Below are positions 17,078 to 27,782 of a stretch of 64,000 nucleotides of DNA, one piece after another. The position numbers and the translations under genes are program-made. The stretch covers positions 124,001-188,000 of the forward strand of contig NZ_QXFN01000005.1 in the NCBI RefSeq assembly GCF_004886325.1. Direction: 5' to 3'. Below the pieces are notes generated by a model. It was not told the DNA's origin. It saw only the letters and a list, made by a program, of their open reading frames with translations, and made no database searches. The stretch is from Cellulomonas telluris (GTDB lineage Bacteria > Actinomycetota > Actinomycetes > Actinomycetales > Cellulomonadaceae). How positions within the stretch are numbered: position 1 is the first letter of the stretch; the number at the start of each line of letters is the position of its first letter.

Positions 17078-18547
17078 ATGACCGCACCGCTCCCCCCGTC
17101 CGTCGCCGCGCACGTGCCCACCGGGATGCTGATCGGGGGCGAGTGGCGCCAGGCCCGTGGCGGCGCGACGTTCCCGGTCGTCGACCCGGCGACGGGCGAG
17201 ACGCTGTTCGACGTCGCGGACGGCGACGAGCAGGACGCGCTCGACGCGCTCTCGGCGGCGCACGACGCGTTCCCGACGTGGCGTGCCACGGCGCCCCGGG
17301 AGCGCTCGGAGCTCCTGCGCGCCGTCTTCGACGTGCTGCGGGCGCACGCGGAGGACATCGCGTCGCTGGTGACCGCCGAGGGCGGCAAGCCCCTGGCGGA
17401 GTCGCGGGCCGAGGTGGCGTACGCCGCGGACTACGTGCGCTGGTACGCCGAGGAGGCGGTCCGCGCCGACGGCCTCGCCCGCCGCGCCCCGGCCGGCACG
17501 CACCACCAGCTCGTCCTGCGCCGCCCGGTGGGGCCGGCGTTGCTCATCGCGCCGTGGAACTTCCCGATCGCGATGATCGCGCGCAAGGTCGCCCCCGCCC
17601 TCGCCGCGGGCTGCACGTGCGTCGTGAAGCCGGCGCAGCTGACGCCGCTCACCACGGCGTACGTCGTCGAGCTCATCCGCTCCGAGCTGGACGGGCGCGA
17701 CCTGCCCACGGGCGTGGTGAACGTCGTCCCGACGTCGTCGGCGCGCAAGGTCTCGGAGCCGCTGCTCGCCGACCCGCGCCTGCGCAAGCTCTCGTTCACC
17801 GGGTCGACGGAGGTGGGGCGCACGCTGCTCGCCGCCGCCGCGCCGCACGTCCTGCGCACGTCGATGGAGCTCGGCGGCAACGCGCCCTTCCTCGTGTTCG
17901 AGGACGCCGACCTCGACGCCGCGGTCGAGGGCGCGGTGCAGGCGAAGATGCGGAACTCGGGCCAGACCTGCGTCGCGGCCAACCGTTTCCTCGTCCACGG
18001 GGCCGTCGCCGGCGAGTTCGCGGACCGGCTGACCGAGGCGTTCGAGCGGCTCGTCGTGGGGCACGGCGCCGACCCCGACACGACGGTCGGCCCGCTCATC
18101 GAGCAGTCGGCGGTCGACCGCGTCGAGGAGGTCGTCACGGAGGCCGTCGACGGCGGCGCGCTGCTGCGCACGGGCGGCGAGCCGGTGCGCCGTCCCGGCT
18201 ACTTCTACGCGCCGACCGTGCTGACCTCGGTCGACCCCGGACTGCGCGTCGTGACCGAGGAGACGTTCGGCCCGGTCGCGCCGATCGTCACGTTCGACGA
18301 CGAGGACGAGGCCGTCCGGCTCGCGAACGACACGCCGTTCGGGCTCGTGGCCTACGCGTACACGCGCGACGTGGGCCGTGCCATGCGCATGGCCGAGCAC
18401 CTCGACGCCGGCATGGTCGGGATCAACCGCGGCATGGTGTCGGACGCGAGCGCGCCGTTCGGCGGCGTGAAGCAGTCGGGCCTGGGGCGTGAGGGCGGCG
18501 CCGCCGGCATGGAGGAGTACCTCGAGCCGGTGTACGTCGCGCTGTAG
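17078..18547 (+). CDS. gabD: NAD(P)-dependent aldehyde dehydrogenase, succinate-semialdehyde type
   Basis: A 489-residue aldehyde dehydrogenase. The cofactor-binding segments PWNFPIAMIARKVAPALAAG and SFTGSTEVG, the general-base Glu in MELGGNAPF and the catalytic Cys in SGQTCVAANRF (near 297) are all intact. Sequence and length fit the GabD-like group that oxidises succinate semialdehyde to succinate in GABA breakdown. No GABA transaminase is nearby, so substrate specificity is inferred. It is transcribed divergently from dapA. A weak CACACT box ends 7 bases before the ATG. Confidence 0.85.
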   Translation: MTAPLPPSVAAHVPTGMLIGGEWRQARGGATFPVVDPATGETLFDVADGDEQDALDALSAAHDAFPTWRATAPRERSELLRAVFDVLRAHAEDIASLVTAEGGKPLAESRAEVAYAADYVRWYAEEAVRADGLARRAPAGTHHQLVLRRPVGPALLIAPWNFPIAMIARKVAPALAAGCTCVVKPAQLTPLTTAYVVELIRSELDGRDLPTGVVNVVPTSSARKVSEPLLADPRLRKLSFTGSTEVGRTLLAAAAPHVLRTSMELGGNAPFLVFEDADLDAAVEGAVQAKMRNSGQTCVAANRFLVHGAVAGEFADRLTEAFERLVVGHGADPDTTVGPLIEQSAVDRVEEVVTEAVDGGALLRTGGEPVRRPGYFYAPTVLTSVDPGLRVVTEETFGPVAPIVTFDDEDEAVRLANDTPFGLVAYAYTRDVGRAMRMAEHLDAGMVGINRGMVSDASAPFGGVKQSGLGREGGAAGMEEYLEPVYVAL

Positions 18548-18594
18548 CGCCGTCCCTCTCCGCGCGGAGGGCGGAGGCACCCGGGGCCGGTGCC

Positions 18595-18600
18595 TAGAGT
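18595..18600 (+). promoter_or_regulatory. Probable -10 box of azlC (leaderless)
   Basis: TAGAGT ends 7 bases before the GTG at 18608 and supports that start over an in-frame GTG at 18590 that would overlap the box. Confidence 0.5.
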
Positions 18601-18607
18601 GGTCCGC

Positions 18608-19372
18608 GTGAACCTGGCCGACCCCCTGCGCGCCGCACGGCGCCAGGCGGTGTCGGTCTCGGTGGCGACCGGCCTCTACGGGGTGTCGTTCGGGGCGCTG
18701 TCGGTCGCCTCGGGGCTCGACGTCGCGCAGACGATGGCCCTCAGCCTGCTGCTGTTCTCGGGCGGGTCGCAGTTCGCGCTCATCGGGGTCGTCGGGGCGG
18801 GCGGCGCCGTGGGCGCCGCGGTCGCGTCGGCCGCGCTGCTCGGTGCGCGGAACGCGCTCTACGGGGCGCAGCTGGCCCCGCTGCTCGCGCTGCCGACGTC
18901 GCGGCTCCTGCCGGCGGCGCAGCTGACGATCGACGAGTCCACGGCCGTGGCGACCGCGCAGCCGACCCGTGCTGCCGCGCGCGTGGGGTTCTGGTGGACC
19001 GGTGCGGGCATCTGGGTGCTGTGGAACCTCTTCACGCTCGTGGGCGCGCTGGCCGGCGACCGGCTCGGTGACCCGCGCCGCTACGGCCTCGACGCGGCGG
19101 CCGCCGCCGCGTTCCTCGCGCTCGTGTGGCCGCGCCTCGGCGGGCCGCAGGGACGGACCGCCCGGCTGGTCGCGGCGGGGGCGGTGCTGGTGGCGCTGGC
19201 CACGACGCCCGTCCTGCCCGCGGGCGTGCCCGTGCTGCTCGCGGCGGGGGTCGCCGTCCTGGTCGGCGTGCTGGCGCCCGCGCTCCCGCCCACCGGGCCC
19301 GTGAACGACGACGAGGCACGTCCCGCGCCCGCCGACACGGCCCGCGGCACGGGCGAGGGAGGGACGACGTGA
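18608..19372 (+). CDS. azlC: AzlC-family branched-chain amino acid exporter, large subunit
   Basis: A 254-residue membrane protein with about seven hydrophobic segments and the AzlC-family motifs VSFGALSVASGLDVAQTMAL, LLLFSGGSQFALIGV and GARNALYGAQLAPLL. AzlC with AzlD exports branched-chain amino acids or their analogues. The stop overlaps the GTG of azlD (GTGA, four bases), so the two subunits are translationally coupled. The GTG at 18608 is chosen because a TAGAGT box ends 7 bases before it. No regulator adjoins the pair. Confidence 0.9.
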   Translation: MNLADPLRAARRQAVSVSVATGLYGVSFGALSVASGLDVAQTMALSLLLFSGGSQFALIGVVGAGGAVGAAVASAALLGARNALYGAQLAPLLALPTSRLLPAAQLTIDESTAVATAQPTRAAARVGFWWTGAGIWVLWNLFTLVGALAGDRLGDPRRYGLDAAAAAAFLALVWPRLGGPQGRTARLVAAGAVLVALATTPVLPAGVPVLLAAGVAVLVGVLAPALPPTGPVNDDEARPAPADTARGTGEGGTT

Positions 19373-19683
19373 CCGCGCTCTGGATCGCCGTGCTGCTGTC
19401 GAGCGTCGCGTGCTTCGCCCTCAAGCTCGCCGGGCACCTGCTGCCCCGGCACTGGCTGGCCGAGCCGCGCGTGGCGCGCACGGCGGCGCTCGTCACGGTC
19501 GCGCTGCTCGCCGCGCTCGTGGCCGTGCAGACCGCCACCGACGGCGGACGGCTGGTGCTCGACGCCCGCGTCCCGGCGCTCGCCGTCGCGGCCGTGGCGC
19601 TCGCGCTGCGGGCACCGTTCATCCTCGTCGTGGTGCTGGCCGCCGTGACCGCCGCGGGGCTGCGCCTGCTCGGCATGCCCTGA
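19369..19683 (+). CDS. azlD: AzlD-family small subunit of branched-chain amino acid exporter
   Basis: A 104-residue protein with four hydrophobic segments, typical of AzlD, the small partner of AzlC. It begins VTALWIAVLLSSVACFALKL and contains the conserved basic residues after the first helix and the APFILVVVLAAVTAAGLR end. The GTG start overlaps the azlC stop by four bases. Confidence 0.9.
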   Translation: MTALWIAVLLSSVACFALKLAGHLLPRHWLAEPRVARTAALVTVALLAALVAVQTATDGGRLVLDARVPALAVAAVALALRAPFILVVVLAAVTAAGLRLLGMP

Positions 19684-19739
19684 CGGCGCCTCGGGCCCCC
19701 GACCCGCGCGACGACCTGCGCGGGGCTCCGGTCGCCCGG

Positions 19740-19745
19740 TAGCGT
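19740..19745 (+). promoter_or_regulatory. Probable -10 box of the methyltransferase gene (leaderless)
   Basis: TAGCGT ends 6 bases before the GTG at 19752. Confidence 0.5.
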
Positions 19746-19751
19746 GCCGGC

Positions 19752-20405
19752 GTGCTCGTGTCCTCGCGGAGCGCGGAGGAGTACCGCGCGTTCTTCGCCC
19801 TCACCGACGACGACCTCGCCGGCCGCGTGCTCGACTGCTCGGCCGGCGCGTCCGGCTTCACCGCTGCCCTCGGTGCGGCCGGCGCCGACGTCACGGCCGT
19901 CGACCCGACCTACGTCGACCGGGACGCTCTGCGCGACGAGGTGGCGCGGTCGGCAGCCGCGGGCGTCGCGCTGGTGGACGCGCACGACGACCGGTTCACG
20001 TGGTCCTGGTACGGCAGCCCGGCGCGGCGCCGCGAGCTGCGGGAGGCGGCGCTCGCCGCCTTCCTCGACGACCTCGACGCCCGCCCCGACCGCTACGTGG
20101 TCGGCGCCCTGCCCGACCTCCCGTTCGAGGACGACGCGTTCGACCTCGCGCTCTGCTCGCACCTGCTGTTCACCTGGGCGGGCTCATTCGACGCCGAGTG
20201 GCACCACGCCGCGCTGACCGAGCTGCTGCGCGTCGCGGACGAGGTCCGCGTCTACCCGCTGGTCCACCTGGGAGCGGGCGAACCCGTCGCGTTCCTGCCC
20301 GCGCTCCTCGACCGCCTGCGCTCCGAGGGCCGCACCGTCCGCCTCGTCCCCGTGGCCTACGAGTTCCAGGTGGGTGCGACCCAGATGCTCGTCGTCCGTC
20401 GGTGA
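19752..20405 (+). CDS. Class I SAM-dependent methyltransferase
   Basis: A 217-residue protein with a Rossmann-type methyltransferase core. Motif I is VLDCSAGASGFTAAL followed by the acidic end of strand 2 (VTAVDP), and DLPFEDDAFDLALCSHLLFT is the motif II/III region. The rest of the protein matches uncharacterised actinobacterial methyltransferases. The substrate is unknown and the neighbours (azlCD and a GNAT gene) give no clear clue. The start at 19752 is supported by the TAGCGT box 6 bases upstream. Confidence 0.82.
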   Translation: MLVSSRSAEEYRAFFALTDDDLAGRVLDCSAGASGFTAALGAAGADVTAVDPTYVDRDALRDEVARSAAAGVALVDAHDDRFTWSWYGSPARRRELREAALAAFLDDLDARPDRYVVGALPDLPFEDDAFDLALCSHLLFTWAGSFDAEWHHAALTELLRVADEVRVYPLVHLGAGEPVAFLPALLDRLRSEGRTVRLVPVAYEFQVGATQMLVVRR

Positions 20406-20476
20406 GCACGACCGGGCGTCGGCTCGCGGCGCCGCCCCAGCGCGGCACCGCCCGACCCACCCCCGCACCGGGCGAC

Positions 20477-20482
20477 TAGTCT
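20477..20482 (+). promoter_or_regulatory. Probable -10 box of the GNAT gene (leaderless)
   Basis: TAGTCT ends 6 bases before the GTG at 20489. Confidence 0.5.
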
Positions 20483-20488
20483 GGCCGG

Positions 20489-21049
20489 GTGTCGCTGCTG
20501 ACCCCCGCCGCCGACGTCTCCGTCCGTCCCGCCGTCCCCGGGGACGAGCACGCGGTGGCGCGCATCCAGCTCCGCGCGTGGCGCGCCGCGCACGCCGACG
20601 TCCTGGGCGACGTGGTGCTCGACGCGCTCGACGAGGGCGCCTTCGTGGCGCAGTGGGAGCGGGCCATCACCGCACCTCCCGGGCCGGGCTTCCGGGTGCT
20701 CGTGGCCTGCGCGGGGCCGACCGTGGTGGGTTTCGCGTCCGTCGCGCCGGTCCCCGCACCCGACCCCGCGGAGGCACCCGCGGGCGTCGTGCTCGCGCTC
20801 GAGGTCGAGCCGGCGGCGCAGCGCGCCGGGCACGGCTCCCGGCTCCTGGCGGCGGTCGTGGACCTGCTGCGCGCCGACGGCGCCGACCAGGTGCAGACGT
20901 GGGTGATGGACGGCGACGACGCGCGCGTGCGCTTCCTCGCCGGGGCCGGCCTCGGTCCGGACGGCCTCACGCGGCGGCTCGCCACCGGGCCGGGACCGGA
21001 CGAGGAGGCCCACGTCGTCGCCGAGCACCGCTGGTACGCCGAGATCTGA
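20489..21049 (+). CDS. GNAT-family N-acetyltransferase
   Basis: A 186-residue acetyl-CoA-dependent acyltransferase. The N-terminal strand VSVRPAVPGDEHAVARIQLRAW leads into the fold. The acetyl-CoA-binding motif A is LALEVEPAAQRAGHGSRLL (the Q/R-x-x-G-x-G/A signature). The acceptor cannot be predicted. It is transcribed toward the TPR-protein gene on the opposite strand with a 29-base gap between stops. Relatives with this N-terminus are common, uncharacterised actinobacterial proteins. Confidence 0.87.
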   Translation: MSLLTPAADVSVRPAVPGDEHAVARIQLRAWRAAHADVLGDVVLDALDEGAFVAQWERAITAPPGPGFRVLVACAGPTVVGFASVAPVPAPDPAEAPAGVVLALEVEPAAQRAGHGSRLLAAVVDLLRADGADQVQTWVMDGDDARVRFLAGAGLGPDGLTRRLATGPGPDEEAHVVAEHRWYAEI

Positions 21050-21078
21050 CGCAGCCGCGGGCGGTCCGGCCCGGCGGG

Positions 21079-23704
<2,626 letters not shown>

Positions 23705-23705
23705 G

Positions 23706-25949
23706 TCAGGCGTCGGCGGCGGCGGGCTCGGCCGCGGGCTGGTCACCCTCGGCGCCGGCCTCGGCCTCGTCCACGACGGCGTGCAGCGACAGCTTGCCGC
23801 GCGGGTCGATCTCGCCGATCTCGACCTGGACCTTCTGCCCGATCTTGACGACGTCCTCGACGTTCTCCACGCGCTTGCCGCCGACGAGCTTGCGGATCTG
23901 CGAGATGTGCAGCAGACCGTCCTTGCCCGGGGACAGCGAGATGAACGCGCCGAAGGTCGTCGTCTTGACCACGGTGCCGACGAAGCGCTCGCCGACCTCG
24001 GGCATGTGCGGGTTCGCGATCGCGTTGATCGCGGCCCGCGCGGCCTCGGCGGACGGGCCGTCCGTCGCACCGATGTAGACCGTGCCGTCGTCCTCGATGG
24101 AGATGTCGGCGCCGGTCTCCTCCTGGATCTGGTTGATCATCTTGCCCTTGGGGCCGATGACCTCGCCGATCTTGTCGACCGGCACCTTCACCGTGATGAC
24201 GCGCGGCGCGAACGGGCTCATCTCGTCCGGGACGTCGATCGCCTCGGCGATGACGTCGAGGATCGCCAGACGCGCCTCCTTGGCCTGCGTCAGGGCGCCG
24301 GCCAGGACGGACGCGGGGATGCCGTCGAGCTTCGTGTCGAGCTGGATCGCCGTGACGAACTCGCGCGTGCCGGCGACCTTGAAGTCCATGTCGCCGAACG
24401 CGTCCTCGGCGCCGAGGATGTCGGTCAGCGCCGCGTAGCGCGTCTCGCCCTCGACGGTGTCGGACACGAGGCCCATCGCGATGCCCGCGACCGGCGCGCG
24501 CAGCGGCACACCGGCGTTCAGCAGCGACAGCGTCGCGGCGCAGACCGAGCCCATGGACGTCGAGCCGTTGGAGCCCAGCGCCTCGGAGACCTGGCGGATC
24601 GCGTAGGGGAACTCCTCGCGCGACGGCAGGACCGGGACGATCGCGCGCTCGGCGAGCGCGCCGTGGCCGATCTCGCGGCGCTTCGGCGAGCCGACGCGGC
24701 CCGTCTCGCCCGTGGAGAACGGCGGGAAGTTGTAGTGGTGCATGTACCGCTTGCGCGTCTCCGGCGACAGCGTGTCGAGCTGCTGCTCCATGCGGAGCAT
24801 GTTCAGCGTGGTGACGCCGAGGATCTGCGTCTCGCCGCGCTCGAACAGCGCCGAGCCGTGCGTGCGGGGCAGGACCTCGACCTCGGCCGAGAGCGTGCGG
24901 ATGTCGCGCAGGCCGCGGCCGTCGATGCGGAAGCCGTCGGTGAGGATCCGCTGCCGGATGAGCTTCTTCTGCAGCGAGCGGTAGGCCGCGCCGACCTCCT
25001 TCTCGCGCCCCTCGAACTGGGCCGCGAGCTCGGCCTGGATCTCCGCCTTGATCTCGTCGAGGCGGTTCTCGCGCTCCTGCTTGCCGGCGATCTGCAGCGC
25101 GGCGGACAGACGCTCGGTGGCGCCCTGCTCGACGGCGGCGTACACGTCGTCCTGGTAGTCCGGGAACGTCGGGAACGTCTGCGTCTCCTTGGCGGACTGC
25201 GCCGCCAGCTCCGTCTGCGCCGTGACCAGCGCCTTGATGAACGGCTTGGACGCCTCGAGGCCCTCGGCCACGACGGCCTCGGTCGGGGCGACGCCGCCCT
25301 CGTTCTTGATGAGGTTCCAGGACTTCTCGGGCGCCTCGGCCTCGATCATCGCGATGGCGACGTCGCCGCCCTCGACGACGCGACCGGCGACGACGATCTC
25401 GAACGTGGCCCGCTCGCGCTCGGTGTAGCGCGGGAACGCGACCCACTGGCCGTCGATCAGCGCGATGCGCACGGCACCGACGGGACCGGAGAACGGCAGG
25501 CCGGAGATCTGGGTGCTGATCGACGCGGCGTTGATCGCCAGCACGTCGTACGCGTCGTCGGGGTTGATCGACAGGACCGTCACGACGACCTGGACCTCGT
25601 TGCGCAGGCCCTTGACGAACAGGGGGCGCAGCGGGCGGTCGATCAGACGGCACGCGAGGATCGCCTCGGTCGAGGGACGGCCCTCGCGGCGGAAGAACGA
25701 GCCGGGGATCTTGCCGGCGGCGTACTGCCGCTCCTCGACGTCGACCGTCAGGGGGAAGAAGTCGAAGCCCTCGCGCGGGTGCTTGCCCGCCGTCGTGGCC
25801 GACAGGAGCATCGTGTCGTCGTCGAGGTAGGCGACGGCGGAGCCGGCGGCCTGCTTGGCGAGGCGGCCGGTCTCGAAGCGGACGGTGCGGGTGCCGAAGC
25901 GACCGTTGTCGATCGTGGCCTCGGCGAACTGGATCTCGGGACCCTCCAC
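23706..25949 (-). CDS. pnp: Polynucleotide phosphorylase (guanosine pentaphosphate synthetase I type)
   Basis: A 747-residue 3'-5' phosphorolytic exoribonuclease/polymerase. Two RNase PH-like domains (about 15-230 and 335-560) flank a helical linker. A KH domain follows with the loop [20 protein letters not shown] (about 600), then an S1 domain (about 665-735) containing [20 protein letters not shown], and an Ala/Glu tail. The actinobacterial enzyme was first described as GPSI because it can make pppGpp. The GTG start is preceded by AAAGGAGG. It lies downstream of rpsO, separated by two stable hairpins at 26113-26184 that may control transcript processing. The M16 peptidase gene follows directly. 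Confidence 0.97.
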   Translation of the reverse strand: MEGPEIQFAEATIDNGRFGTRTVRFETGRLAKQAAGSAVAYLDDDTMLLSATTAGKHPREGFDFFPLTVDVEERQYAAGKIPGSFFRREGRPSTEAILACRLIDRPLRPLFVKGLRNEVQVVVTVLSINPDDAYDVLAINAASISTQISGLPFSGPVGAVRIALIDGQWVAFPRYTERERATFEIVVAGRVVEGGDVAIAMIEAEAPEKSWNLIKNEGGVAPTEAVVAEGLEASKPFIKALVTAQTELAAQSAKETQTFPTFPDYQDDVYAAVEQGATERLSAALQIAGKQERENRLDEIKAEIQAELAAQFEGREKEVGAAYRSLQKKLIRQRILTDGFRIDGRGLRDIRTLSAEVEVLPRTHGSALFERGETQILGVTTLNMLRMEQQLDTLSPETRKRYMHHYNFPPFSTGETGRVGSPKRREIGHGALAERAIVPVLPSREEFPYAIRQVSEALGSNGSTSMGSVCAATLSLLNAGVPLRAPVAGIAMGLVSDTVEGETRYAALTDILGAEDAFGDMDFKVAGTREFVTAIQLDTKLDGIPASVLAGALTQAKEARLAILDVIAEAIDVPDEMSPFAPRVITVKVPVDKIGEVIGPKGKMINQIQEETGADISIEDDGTVYIGATDGPSAEAARAAINAIANPHMPEVGERFVGTVVKTTTFGAFISLSPGKDGLLHISQIRKLVGGKRVENVEDVVKIGQKVQVEIGEIDPRGKLSLHAVVDEAEAGAEGDQPAAEPAAADA

Positions 25950-26112
25950 GGGTGCCCTCCTTTTGTCATCGAAGGCGCCGGCCAGTCCGCGGCGGTCTTC
26001 GATCGAGGCCCCCGCACGCGAGGTGCGTCCCGGGGGCCACTACCGAGGACCGGACGAGCGGGTCGGCGCGGTGGTTCCGTGCTGGTGGTGCAGCGGCACC
26101 TCGCGGTGCCGG

Positions 26113-26157
26113 GTCCTGCGCGTCGGGGGCCGCGGCGCGCGGCCCCCGATGCAGGAC
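26113..26157 (-). terminator. Two-part hairpin in the rpsO-pnp gap
   Basis: The inner stem pairs TCGGGGGCCGC (26123-26133) with GCGGCCCCCGA (26139-26149), 11 bp with a 5-base loop. The outer stem pairs GTCCTGC (26113-26119) with GCAGGAC (26151-26157). There is no U tract. It could be an attenuator or an RNase III/PNPase processing site ahead of pnp. Confidence 0.6.
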
Positions 26158-26184
26158 CAGCCCGGACCGAGCGGTCCGGGCTGG
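26157..26184 (-). terminator. 12-bp perfect hairpin directly after rpsO
   Basis: CCAGCCCGGACC (26157-26168) pairs perfectly with GGTCCGGGCTGG (26173-26184) around a GAGC/GCTC tetraloop, starting 11 bases after the rpsO stop. There is no U tract. It adjoins the second hairpin and shares base 26157 with it. Confidence 0.65.
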
Positions 26185-26195
26185 TGCGGGGTCGT

Positions 26196-26465
26196 TCAGC
26201 GACGCAGGCCGAGCCGCTCGATCAGGCTGCGGTAGCGGTTGATGTCGATCTTCTGCAGGTAGCCCAGCAGACGACGACGGCGACCGACGAGCAGCAGCAG
26301 ACCGCGGCGGCTGTGGTGGTCGTGCTTGTGCGTCTTCAGGTGCTCCGTGAGGTCCTTGATGCGCTGCGTGAGGACGGCGATCTGGACCTCGGGCGAGCCG
26401 GTGTCGCCCTCGTGGGTGGCGTACTCGGCCATGATGGACTGCTTCGTGGCAGTGTCGAGCGACAC
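26196..26465 (-). CDS. rpsO: 30S ribosomal protein S15
   Basis: An 89-residue protein, exactly the usual S15 length. It binds 16S rRNA early in 30S assembly. The conserved central block [20 protein letters not shown], the [20 protein letters not shown] region and the C-terminal [12 protein letters not shown] are intact. The GTG at 26465 is chosen because it gives the standard N-terminus ([14 protein letters not shown]) and is preceded by TGAGGAG. It lies between ribF and pnp, the normal actinobacterial order. Confidence 0.98.
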   Translation of the reverse strand: MSLDTATKQSIMAEYATHEGDTGSPEVQIAVLTQRIKDLTEHLKTHKHDHHSRRGLLLLVGRRRRLLGYLQKIDINRYRSLIERLGLRR

Positions 26466-26596
26466 GGTGCTCCTCAGGATTCTCGTTGCGCGGTGCGCCG
26501 GGGCATGTCCACCCGGGCTCTCTCGGTCCGCGGCCGGTCGTACGGCGATCCCCACTCTACCAGCCCGGTCGAGCGGCACCGCTGGTCAGCGCGGGG

Positions 26597-27613
26597 TCAG
26601 CCGTGCAGGACCCGCCGGACGTCCTCGACGTCCCGCGCCATCTGCTCGAGCAGCGCGTCGACCGAGTCGAAGCGCACCGTGGGCCGCAGCCGCTCGACGA
26701 GGTCGAGCACGACCTCCTCGTCGTACAGGTCGAGGTCGGTCCGGTCCAGGACGTACGCCTCCACCCGGCGCTGCACGCCGTCGAACGTCGGGTTCGTGCC
26801 GATGGACACGGCGGCCGGCAGCACCCGGTCCGCGTCGTCCGTCCCCACGACGGTGCCGTCGGCCCGGCGCACGCGCCGCAGCCACCCCGCGTACACCCCG
26901 TCGGCGGGCACCATCCCCGTCGCGTCCGGCGACAGGTTCGCCGTCGGGTACCCGAGGTCGCGCCCGCGCGCGTCGCCGTGCACGACGACGCCGCGCAGCC
27001 GGTGCGGGCGCCCCAGCACGCGCGCCGCCTGCACGACGTCGCCGGCCGCGAGCAGCTCGCGCACCCACGTCGACGACCACCGGCGGCGCAGCGCATCCGC
27101 GGCACGGTCCTCGGCGCTGCCCGGGTCCGCGGCGACGGTCGGCGTCACGTCGTCGATCACCTCGACCGTGAACCCGTACCGCTCGCCCAGCGCCCGCATC
27201 GTGGCGAGGTCACCGCTGTTCTGCCAGCCGAAGCGCACGTCCCGCCCGACGACGACCGTCGCGGCGTGCAGCGCGTCCACGAGGTAGCGCCGCACGAACT
27301 CCTCGGGCGACTGGCGCGCGAAGTCCAGGGTGTACGTGACCAGCAGCACCGCGTCGAGCCCCGTGCCCTCGAGCAGCTCGAGCCGGTCGGCGTCGCCCAG
27401 CAGGCGCGGCGGGGCGTCGTCCGGGCGGTGGACGACCAGCGGGTGCGGCGTGAAGGTCACCGCGACGGCGTGGGCGCGCGCCGTGCGGGCGTCGGCAACC
27501 ATGCGCGTGAGCACCGCGACGTGGCCGCGGTGCACCCCGTCGAAGTTGCCGATCGTCACGACCGACCGGCCCCAGTCCTCGGGCACCTGCGACAGCTCGG
27601 TCCAGACCTGCAC
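26597..27613 (-). CDS. ribF: Bifunctional riboflavin kinase/FAD synthetase
   Basis: A 338-residue enzyme that phosphorylates riboflavin to FMN and adenylates FMN to FAD. The N-terminal nucleotidyltransferase domain has IGNFDGVHRGH, and the C-terminal kinase domain (about 195-330) has the flavin/ATP-binding YPTANLSPDATG and the catalytic Glu in RRVEAYVLD. The GTG at 27613 is chosen because it gives the usual short lead-in to the first strand and a GGGAG element precedes it. In most actinobacteria ribF directly follows truB. Here cenC lies between them and a hairpin occupies the ribF leader. Confidence 0.94.
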   Translation of the reverse strand: MQVWTELSQVPEDWGRSVVTIGNFDGVHRGHVAVLTRMVADARTARAHAVAVTFTPHPLVVHRPDDAPPRLLGDADRLELLEGTGLDAVLLVTYTLDFARQSPEEFVRRYLVDALHAATVVVGRDVRFGWQNSGDLATMRALGERYGFTVEVIDDVTPTVAADPGSAEDRAADALRRRWSSTWVRELLAAGDVVQAARVLGRPHRLRGVVVHGDARGRDLGYPTANLSPDATGMVPADGVYAGWLRRVRRADGTVVGTDDADRVLPAAVSIGTNPTFDGVQRRVEAYVLDRTDLDLYDEEVVLDLVERLRPTVRFDSVDALLEQMARDVEDVRRVLHG

Positions 27614-27634
27614 CCACGCTCCCGGGTCGACGTA

Positions 27635-27658
27635 CGGGCCCGCCGGTCGGCGGGCCCG
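27635..27658 (-). other. Hairpin in the ribF leader
   Basis: CGGGCCCGCC (27635-27644) pairs with GGCGGGCCCG (27649-27658), 10 bp with a GGTC/GACC loop, 22 bases upstream of the ribF start. It may be an extra terminator for upstream transcription or a leader structure. It does not resemble an FMN riboswitch. Confidence 0.4.
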
Positions 27659-27726
27659 ACGGACAAGACTGCCACCTGCGCGCGGGCACCGGCGCACGTG
27701 CTCGCCCCGAGCTCCCCCCGGACACG

Positions 27727-27777
27727 CGACCGCCCGCCCCGCCGGCGCCCGGAGGCGCCGTGCGGAGCGGGCGGTCG
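27727..27777 (-). terminator. Strong terminator hairpin of cenC
   Basis: It starts 6 bases after the cenC stop. The outer 11-bp stem is perfect (27727-27737 with 27767-27777). An inner 7-bp stem CGGCGCC/GGCGCCG (27743-27749 with 27754-27760) is joined through a short imperfect section. There is no U tract, which is common in high-GC actinobacteria. Confidence 0.75.
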
Positions 27778-27782
27778 GTGCG

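Noticed and set aside
27635-27658. FMN riboswitch upstream of ribF
   Set aside because: Only a simple 10-bp hairpin is present. The multi-helix RFN consensus is not seen.
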